Origin: Verrucomicrobiota bacterium
GTDB lineage: Bacteria; Verrucomicrobiota; Verrucomicrobiia; Verrucomicrobiales; DEV007
Direction: 5' to 3'
DNA length: 64,000 nt
Assembly: GCA_963205275.1 (NCBI GenBank)
Contig: CAUJIH010000013.1
Location: 1-64,000, forward strand
Shown: positions 58,448 through 64,000 of the stretch, piece by piece
Numbering within the stretch: position 1 is the stretch's first letter
How the letters are laid out: every line of letters begins with the position of its first letter
The notes under the pieces: generated by a model
Told to the model about the DNA's origin: nothing
Seen by the model: the letters and a program-made list of their open reading frames with translations, nothing else
Databases searched by the model: none
Made by a program: the position numbers and the translations under genes

Positions 58448-60868
58448 TTACTTTTTCGTCTGATTCGAGGAGGAGCCGATGCTGAAATCGTATCCGCTGT
58501 CACCACGACGCTTCTGAAAGGGAGCGCTCTCGACGACTCCGTAAAGGATCTCTCGCAACGAGCCACCGTTTTTCTCTGCCTTCTCGATGATTTTACTGAC
58601 CGTGGGGGAATCGTAATACTCGACTCCCCGCCCCACTGCATAGGTCAGCATTTTCTCAGTCACCGCCCGCATGTAATCCCCTTTTCGCGCAGTCGCGAGG
58701 ACCTCGCTGAGTTCTAGGGCATTCGCAAATTTCTCCCCAGTCATCAGTTCCCCTGCGGTATCGATGGGCTGGCCATGCTCTAGGTCTCTCCAGATTCCTC
58801 CAACATTGAAATTCTCCAATGCCAATCCGATGGGATCCATGCGGGCGTGACACGAAGCGCAGATCTTCTGCTCAGAGTGCAGAGCGAGCAACTCACGCAG
58901 AGAAAGCGGCTTCTTGTTCCCCTTCCCTCGACCGGCATCTTCTAACGCGGGCACGTTCGGAGCTGCGGGTGGTGCCGGAGTCGCGAGAAAGTTCTCTAAC
59001 ACGAATAACCCTCGATTCACAGGAGAAGTTCGGGTCGGAGTCGACGTAACCAACAAAAAGGATGCCTGTGTCAGAATCCCACTGCGATGCGTCTCTGGAG
59101 CCAGATCGACCTTCCTCATTTCTCGTCCTTTGACTCCGGGAATCCCATACCAATTGGCCAGTGGTTCATTGAGAAAGGTATAGCGCGCAGTCAATAATTC
59201 GGTCGCGGGCCGATTCTCCCTTAAAATCCAAGAAAAAAGCTGCTCGGTCTCTTGCCGCATCGCACGACGCAGTTCTCCATTGAACATGCGACTCGCCTTC
59301 TCGAAGTTCTTTTCTCCCGTGACAGCACTCACCGAGAAGTTCATGGTTTCCACATCCCTCGTCCTCAGCCATTGCCCGACAAAGTTCGTGATGAATCGAT
59401 CCGATTTCGCATCCGCCAGCATTCGATCCACCTGCGGGCGCAACTGAGCACGAAGTTTTCCCTCGCTCGCCAGCTTCATTAGTTCCTCATCCGGTAGAGA
59501 ATTCCAGAAGCAGTAGGAGAGACGGGAAGCCAGTGCGTATTCATCCAAAGTGACGATCTTATCCGGATTGTCCGGCTCTGGCTGAATCTCGGCCCGCATC
59601 AGGAAACGCGGGCTGGCCAGAATGGCGACGATGGCCTCTGCGATTCCCTGTTCAAAGCGATGTCCCGGCTGAGCGGAGACGTCCGCTGCGATCTTGCTGA
59701 GCCGCTTCACAGTCGCATCATCGACGGGCCGTCGAAAGGCTCGGGTAGCGAAGCGACGCAACAGTTCTTCACGGTAGCTCTCGATCTGCGCAGGATCGGA
59801 AGGAGGTGGGCCTTGGGAGAAAATATGCCGCACTCCCCAGGGATAATCCTTGTGACTGCCATCGAGCGGCCCACGAGTCCGAACATTCTGCACAGAGATC
59901 GCGAGTTTCTTCTCGCCATCCTTTGGAGTTTGCCCTGGCTCTGTGAGGAACCAGAAACTAGCCTGATTCCCCTTTTTCAGAATTGCTTTAGTCTTGAATG
60001 TGAGGCGATCAGATTTATTCCAGACGAGCTTCTGTTCTCCGAGAACTTTATCCTCGACTCCCATTTTGAAAATCGCGGTCTGGGAGCTTGGCTGATCCGA
60101 TCCGCGAATGCCGTAGTCAACAGCGATCTCGTATTCGCCATCGTAGCTCACCCAGGGTTTCGACGAGAGTTTGCGAGCCTGATCGAAGGGCATCCACTTC
60201 GCCTCCCATGAGGGGTTTTTCTCATCGCGAAAAGTCTTCGCCTCGAACCACCATTCGATGATTTCCGGCCCTGTCACTGGCACTGCGGCGTCAACGATCT
60301 CAGTCGCTGCTTCGATGTACTTTTCCATCAGCAGCGGGGAGATGCTGAGAACATCGCCGATGGTATCGAAGCCGTATCCCGTATCATCCGGCGGCAGTCG
60401 ATCACCAACGGGAAAGTCGTAGTGAAGCAGGTCTTTGATCGTATAGCGATACTCCTCCCGATTCAGGCGGCGGATGGTGACACGCCCCGGATCGGGATTA
60501 TCATGGTCGATCTTGAAAACGTCTTTCTCGATGAAATCGAGCAGTTTAGTTCGCTCATCGGGTGTGAGCTGCGGCTTGTCGGCAGGCGGCATCAGGTTGC
60601 TCCGAACGCTCTTCCAAACCTCAAACCAAGGATCGAATTCACCTAAGAAATCTTCGACCCTATCGAAATCATCGAGCGCGAAGTCACCCTTGCTCGCACC
60701 GTCTCCATGACAGTCATAGCAGCCTTCGACTAGGATTGGCTCGATGGCTTGATACTCCTTTTCACCAGCAGACTGGGATTCAGCAGCTACGAAAAGGAAC
60801 GGCAGGAAGAGAATCCCGATCAAAAGAGACAATGATCGCAAAAACTGTGACATTGAGAATGAATTCAT
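58448..60868 (-). CDS. DUF1587/DUF1595/DUF1592/DUF1588/DUF1585 c-type protein
   Basis: An 806-aa exported multi-domain protein typical of Planctomycetes and Verrucomicrobia. After the signal peptide (ending VAAES) an N-terminal heme-binding c-type region carries CYDCH near residue 50. In order follow DUF1587 (TIRRLNREEYRYTIKDLL), DUF1595 (RTRGPLDGSHKDYP and ATRAFRRP), DUF1592 (DEYALASRLSYCFWNSLPD), DUF1588 (RSGILTQASFLLVTSTPTRTSPV) and DUF1585 (ICASCHARMDPIGLALENFN). The last CxxCH may be heme-binding too. The customary DUF1552 neighbour is missing here. The role in electron transfer or polymer degradation is unproven. Confidence 0.93.
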   Translation of the reverse strand: MNSFSMSQFLRSLSLLIGILFLPFLFVAAESQSAGEKEYQAIEPILVEGCYDCHGDGASKGDFALDDFDRVEDFLGEFDPWFEVWKSVRSNLMPPADKPQLTPDERTKLLDFIEKDVFKIDHDNPDPGRVTIRRLNREEYRYTIKDLLHYDFPVGDRLPPDDTGYGFDTIGDVLSISPLLMEKYIEAATEIVDAAVPVTGPEIIEWWFEAKTFRDEKNPSWEAKWMPFDQARKLSSKPWVSYDGEYEIAVDYGIRGSDQPSSQTAIFKMGVEDKVLGEQKLVWNKSDRLTFKTKAILKKGNQASFWFLTEPGQTPKDGEKKLAISVQNVRTRGPLDGSHKDYPWGVRHIFSQGPPPSDPAQIESYREELLRRFATRAFRRPVDDATVKRLSKIAADVSAQPGHRFEQGIAEAIVAILASPRFLMRAEIQPEPDNPDKIVTLDEYALASRLSYCFWNSLPDEELMKLASEGKLRAQLRPQVDRMLADAKSDRFITNFVGQWLRTRDVETMNFSVSAVTGEKNFEKASRMFNGELRRAMRQETEQLFSWILRENRPATELLTARYTFLNEPLANWYGIPGVKGREMRKVDLAPETHRSGILTQASFLLVTSTPTRTSPVNRGLFVLENFLATPAPPAAPNVPALEDAGRGKGNKKPLSLRELLALHSEQKICASCHARMDPIGLALENFNVGGIWRDLEHGQPIDTAGELMTGEKFANALELSEVLATARKGDYMRAVTEKMLTYAVGRGVEYYDSPTVSKIIEKAEKNGGSLREILYGVVESAPFQKRRGDSGYDFSIGSSSNQTKK

Positions 60869-61112
60869 GCAGACTCAAAAACAGAGTGCTTCGAGCGCCA
60901 TCAGTGGCTCTCTACACTCGCAGAAACTCTCGCTGATTCGCACAGATTTTCAGCAGAGGATGGAGACGGGTTCGCGTGAAGGAGTTACTATGCGGGCAGC
61001 AAAACCACGGAAATCAGCAAATCACAGTCCCCACTTCTTACCAGGATACAGCAGGATATCGCACCGCCTATGCCGATAATCAATCTCACCGTTGTCCTCG
61101 GCAAATGGCCAA

Positions 61113-61433
61113 TCACGAAGCCTGATCGATCAGCGACTCAACAGCCGCCTTCGACATCACTCCACGTCCGGTCGCCACGGCTTCGCCATTTTTGAAGACG
61201 ATCAGGGCTGGAATTGAGGTGATGCGATAACGTGCCGCGATCTCTTGGGCTTCATCGACATTGAGCTTTGCCACGACGGCCTTTCCTTCTCTCTCAATCG
61301 CCACCTGCTCAATCACAGGAGACAACATCTTACAGGGACCGCACCAGTCAGCATAGAAATCCACCAGCACAGGAACCTGGCTAGAGGTGAGAGTGGAATC
61401 GAAGTTGGAAGAATTGAGGTGAATCGCGCTCAT
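61113..61433 (-). CDS. trxA: Thioredoxin
   Basis: A 106-aa cytosolic disulfide reductant. ATG 61433 gives a canonical thioredoxin with the active site ADWCGPCK (Cys31, Cys34), the cis-Pro region ITSIPALIVFKNGE and a conserved core (LVDFYADW). A longer upstream reading adds an unrelated hydrophobic stretch and was rejected. The gene is followed by 244 bases before the DUF1592-type gene and preceded by a pair of 17-base tandem repeats. Confidence 0.95.
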   Translation of the reverse strand: MSAIHLNSSNFDSTLTSSQVPVLVDFYADWCGPCKMLSPVIEQVAIEREGKAVVAKLNVDEAQEIAARYRITSIPALIVFKNGEAVATGRGVMSKAAVESLIDQAS

Positions 61434-61502
61434 AGAGAAATAGAAAATAGGGAAGTGAAAAAATAAAAGTAAAATAAGAGATTGAGTGATCAGACGACAT
61501 GC

Positions 61503-61536
61503 GATGCGATTGCTTACAAGATGCGATTGCTTACAA
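61503..61536. repeat. Perfect 17-base tandem duplication upstream of trxA
   Basis: GATGCGATTGCTTACAA occurs twice head to tail (61503-61519 and 61520-61536), 70-103 bases upstream of the trxA ATG. It may be a duplicated binding site or a simple slippage duplication. Confidence 0.8.
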
Positions 61537-61620
61537 CTTACGCTGACCACATGTCACTCCTCAGTCAGAGCGAAAGCCATCGCACCGCTTCGCCCCTTGT
61601 CAAGGTGCTTCCGACGACGC

Positions 61621-62652
61621 TTACAGTTCGTTCTTGTATTCCTTCCATGCCTCGCCGATCCGGGCTGCCTTCTCATCTCCCTTATGGAAAATCACCCGGT
61701 AACGCAGCCGGAACGACTCACCCTTCTTCAGAGTCAATGGTTCCGGATTCTCGGCTCCTCCCACACTCTTCATTCCGAATGGATTCACAGTCAGCAGACC
61801 GTAAGTGCGGGCATGCCACGGAGCGGGGTGGCGTAGGCTCGTCGGATGATCGAGAACAGCGATCCCGAGAATTTCGTCAGTCTCGTCAACAGGGCCGTTG
61901 AAGTCACACCATTCGGCTCGCTTGCCCCAAGCATCATCGCCCTCCGCTCCCGTGCTCAAAACCACACGACCGCCTCGAGCAGATTTTCCCGCCATCGGAT
62001 GGGCGACGCGCAAGCTGAAGCCACAGTCCTTGTCATCGTTAAACACGACTTCGTCTGCGACTGCGGTGATCAGAAAATCTACATCCACAATCCGTGAACC
62101 ATCATCGGCCACGGAGAAGGTAAAGGTGCGCACGTCCTCGGCCATCCGACCACCCTTTGCATCCACGTAATCATCCGAAGCTTTCAGAATCGCCTTTCCA
62201 TTCTCCACCTTCGTCTCCAGTATCTCGAGGGGCTTCGTAGCTCCGAGTGTCTTCTGAAGTTCTGCCAGCTTGTCCTTGTCGCCTTTCGCTCGCTCGATCA
62301 GCGTCAGATTTTCATGCCAGGTGTCGAATCCACTCACATCCTGATGACCGAACCACATCGAGCGATGGTGCGGATGGTCATGCGCCTCTCCAGTCACGTC
62401 TCGCATCGGATAGGCTCTGGTCATTTCCTTCCCCGTCGGCCCGATGACGGGATAAAAATACGGCTTATTCGTCACCTGATCGCCCGTGATGTATTTCGTG
62501 AATAGCTTGCCATCGATTTTCACAATCACTCCATCGTCCACTTTCTCCAGAGAAAGGTCCGCAGCGGAAAGTAAGGTCATTCCCCCAGCAAGCAGTCCGC
62601 ATGCGATCAGAGGAGCGAGGGCCTTCATCGTCGAAAAATTGTGAATTTTCAT
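61621..62652 (-). CDS. DUF6807 family exported protein (second copy)
   Basis: A 343-aa exported protein, signal peptide near MKALAPLIACGLLAGG; ATG 62652 and ATG 62628 are both possible, the latter opening directly on the signal. DUF6807 hallmarks are HDHPHHRSMWFGHQDVSGFDTW, RIVDVDFLITAVADEV and PAPWHARTYGLLTVNPFG. It is a paralogue of the protein at 50.9-52.0 kb but keeps the full HDHPHHRSMW block that the first copy lacks. The first copy has GIFYGF in its place, so the two may differ in function. Confidence 0.87.
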   Translation of the reverse strand: MKIHNFSTMKALAPLIACGLLAGGMTLLSAADLSLEKVDDGVIVKIDGKLFTKYITGDQVTNKPYFYPVIGPTGKEMTRAYPMRDVTGEAHDHPHHRSMWFGHQDVSGFDTWHENLTLIERAKGDKDKLAELQKTLGATKPLEILETKVENGKAILKASDDYVDAKGGRMAEDVRTFTFSVADDGSRIVDVDFLITAVADEVVFNDDKDCGFSLRVAHPMAGKSARGGRVVLSTGAEGDDAWGKRAEWCDFNGPVDETDEILGIAVLDHPTSLRHPAPWHARTYGLLTVNPFGMKSVGGAENPEPLTLKKGESFRLRYRVIFHKGDEKAARIGEAWKEYKNEL

Positions 62653-62702
62653 ACTCAGTCAGAGAAGAGCATCCCGATAGGAAACGCAAGCCAGCAATCG
62701 CG

Positions 62703-63455
62703 CTATTCTTTCTCTCGATTCGGGCCTCCGTCCGCCTCCTTCATCAGTGCTGTCAGTAGACCGTGCAGCAAGGCAAGCTCACGAGAAGCGGGTGCCATCC
62801 GGGAAAAAAGACTGCGAAGTGTACGAGTCACCGTCGGACGCAATTCGGGAGTGAGGAAAAAACCTCGCACATCGAGCGCCCCCTCCAATCTTTGAAAAAA
62901 TGTCTCAAGATCGGAATGAGGAGCCGGAGCTTCCTCCTGCGACGATTCTGAATCACCCAATCCAGATGCCGTACGCCACTCCCAGGCAAACAGGAGCACG
63001 CTCTGAGCGAGATTCAGAGTTGGAAAATCCGGATTGGTAGCGAACCTCAGCACACACTCGGCTCGAGAGACCATGTCCGAATCCAGTCCTGAAGCCTCCG
63101 TACCGAACACGATGGCCGTATTCGTAGCCTGCCGATCCCATGATACCACCTTCTGGGCTACCGCCTCCGCGTCCAAAATGGGAACGTGAAGTGCACGAGA
63201 ACGAGCTGTTGTTGCGACGACATGCTGACAATCAGCAATAGCCTCGTCGAGGCTCGCGAAAAGTCCGGCCTGATCCAGCACTTCATCCGCCCCGGCGGAA
63301 GTGCGGTAAGCGACATCATGAGGCCAGTGCTTTCGAGGCGTCACCAGTCGCAATCGTTTGAGTCCACAGTTCAGCATCGCCCGCGCACACATCCCGATGT
63401 TCTCGGGAAGCTGAGGAGATACGAGCACGATCACGGGCTGTTGGGTATCAGGCAT
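62703..63455 (-). CDS. trmJ: SpoU/TrmH-family RNA 2'-O-methyltransferase (TrmJ-like)
   Basis: A 250-aa RNA methyltransferase. The SPOUT knot motifs are complete: LVSPQLPENIGMCARAMLN (motif 1), VVATTARSR, and the deep-knot block VFGTEASGLDSDMVSRAECV followed by PTLNLAQSVLL. The C-terminal part after about residue 165 is a helical region typical of TrmJ, which methylates position 32 of tRNA. The assignment to TrmJ rather than other TrmH-like enzymes rests on length and the C-terminal helices. It is divergent from the next gene (83-base gap). Confidence 0.88.
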   Translation of the reverse strand: MPDTQQPVIVLVSPQLPENIGMCARAMLNCGLKRLRLVTPRKHWPHDVAYRTSAGADEVLDQAGLFASLDEAIADCQHVVATTARSRALHVPILDAEAVAQKVVSWDRQATNTAIVFGTEASGLDSDMVSRAECVLRFATNPDFPTLNLAQSVLLFAWEWRTASGLGDSESSQEEAPAPHSDLETFFQRLEGALDVRGFFLTPELRPTVTRTLRSLFSRMAPASRELALLHGLLTALMKEADGGPNREKE

Positions 63456-63538
63456 CGAAGAAAGTCATTGGAAACAGAGACAAGTGTATGTCACAGTGAC
63501 ACAGCCTTCCCCCGTCTGCGAGGACTCTGATCTGAAAA

Positions 63539-63799
63539 ATGGAAATCCCCGACTCTATCGAGTGTATCGACTGCGGACAGCCCGCTCGACGGCTGACTCC
63601 GCAGCCGGAAGAGGGCTGGACCCCAGGCGATCTGATCGCCTATCGTTGCACAGGGTGTAATGATCGCTGGGATATGGTGGTCGCTTCGGCGGAACAAACG
63701 GATGCCGCTTCCGCACGAGCTTCCGAATACCGTGCGGCGATTGCTGAGAGACACGATTCTATCCCACCACCGGCTCCCCGATCTGAATCCATCGAATGA
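63539..63799 (+). CDS. Small zinc-ribbon protein
   Basis: An 86-aa protein with two CxxC motifs, CIDC (about residues 9-12) and CTGC (about 37-40), that form a plausible zinc ribbon, followed by an Ala-rich charged helical tail. Its stop overlaps the start of the downstream DCC-family gene (ATGA), implying translational coupling. The function is unknown. Confidence 0.75.
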   Translation: MEIPDSIECIDCGQPARRLTPQPEEGWTPGDLIAYRCTGCNDRWDMVVASAEQTDAASARASEYRAAIAERHDSIPPPAPRSESIE

Positions 63800-64000
63800 A
63801 AAATATTCTTCTCTACGATAGCGATTGCCCTCTCTGCACCTTCCAGAGTCGTTTTCTTGAATGGCTGGACTGGCGAAAGGCGGTCGAGATGGTGCCTCTA
63901 CGCGACGAGCGGGCGGCCAGCATCGCCCCAGACATCACACGAGAGAACCTGTTGGAGGCGATCCACTGCATCACACCGGATGGACGCATCTACCGTGGTG
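63796..64000 (+). CDS. DCC-family (DUF393) thiol-oxidoreductase-like protein, 3' truncated
   Basis: The first 68 codons of a protein beginning ILLYDSDCPLCTFQSRF, the DxDCPLC signature of the DUF393/DCC family, thought to have thioredoxin-like redox activity. The frame continues off the right edge. ATG 63796 overlaps the zinc-ribbon stop by ATGA. Members are often encoded with membrane oxidoreductases; the partner is outside this window. Confidence 0.85.
   Translation, partial: MKNILLYDSDCPLCTFQSRFLEWLDWRKAVEMVPLRDERAASIAPDITRENLLEAIHCITPDGRIYRG

Overview
The window looks like chromosome from a Gram-negative member of the Verrucomicrobiota (PVC superphylum). The case is cumulative. There is an LPS outer-membrane toolkit (LpxA, LptD, a Skp/OmpH chaperone, an LpxL-type acyltransferase, UDP-glucose dehydrogenase). 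There are also families concentrated in Planctomycetes/Verrucomicrobia: DUF1501 + DUF1800, a DUF1587/1592/1588/1585 c-type protein, DUF1080, DUF6807, a sulfatase, and a Ser/Thr kinase with PEGA and FGE-like domains. Many genes lack a clear Shine-Dalgarno sequence, so several starts were chosen from signal peptides and family N-termini.

Layout. 0-5.6 kb (+): radC, lpxA, lptD, ugd. 5.6-13.2 kb (-): a NirV/SCO fusion behind a copper nitrite reductase with a cytochrome c tail, then an alkaline-phosphatase-superfamily enzyme and two transporters (GntP, SSS). 13.3-14.7 kb (+): a small protein and a secreted glycerophosphodiesterase. 14.8-20.8 kb (-): TerC, an anti-sigma-like protein and ECF sigma factor, an AcpS-acyltransferase fusion, a Gfo/Idh/MocA oxidoreductase and Skp. 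21.1-30.2 kb: an Ldh2-type dehydrogenase, two exported proteins that may act on sugars, prepilin peptidase, a 58-aa lipoprotein, DUF417, a DUF1080/SMP-30 fusion and an Sfp-type phosphopantetheinyl transferase. 30.2-36.6 kb (-): a Gly-rich beta-helix protein with a Lys/Pro tail, a rhomboid protease and a clan-A glycoside hydrolase. 37.1-41.8 kb (-): a compact six-gene unit (ECF sigma, two small membrane proteins, a membrane protein, DUF1800, DUF1501), bordered by an IS3-type transposase remnant at 41.8-42.1 kb. 42.1-47.7 kb (-): the kinase, a coiled-coil partner and a LysM lipoprotein. 47.8-56.8 kb: M19 dipeptidase, sulfatase, DUF6807, DUF58, a DUF4381-like protein, a lipoprotein and a large beta-helix protein. 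56.9-64 kb: an orphan D12-class adenine methylase, small proteins, the DUF1592-type protein, thioredoxin, a second DUF6807 protein, a TrmJ-like RNA methyltransferase, a zinc-ribbon protein and the start of a DCC-family protein.

How the genes fit together. The first third is mainly envelope biogenesis plus a short nitrite-reduction locus in which the accessory NirV-like and SCO-like functions are one polypeptide. The middle and right parts look like carbohydrate and sulfated-polymer use. The clearest oddities are the AcpS-acyltransferase fusion, the NirV-SCO fusion, the kinase whose ATP-binding loop lies upstream of its first canonical in-frame start, and the sigma-factor-led DUF1800/DUF1501 unit beside an IS remnant. 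I saw no rRNA, convincing tRNA, CRISPR array, prophage or recognisable complete defence system.
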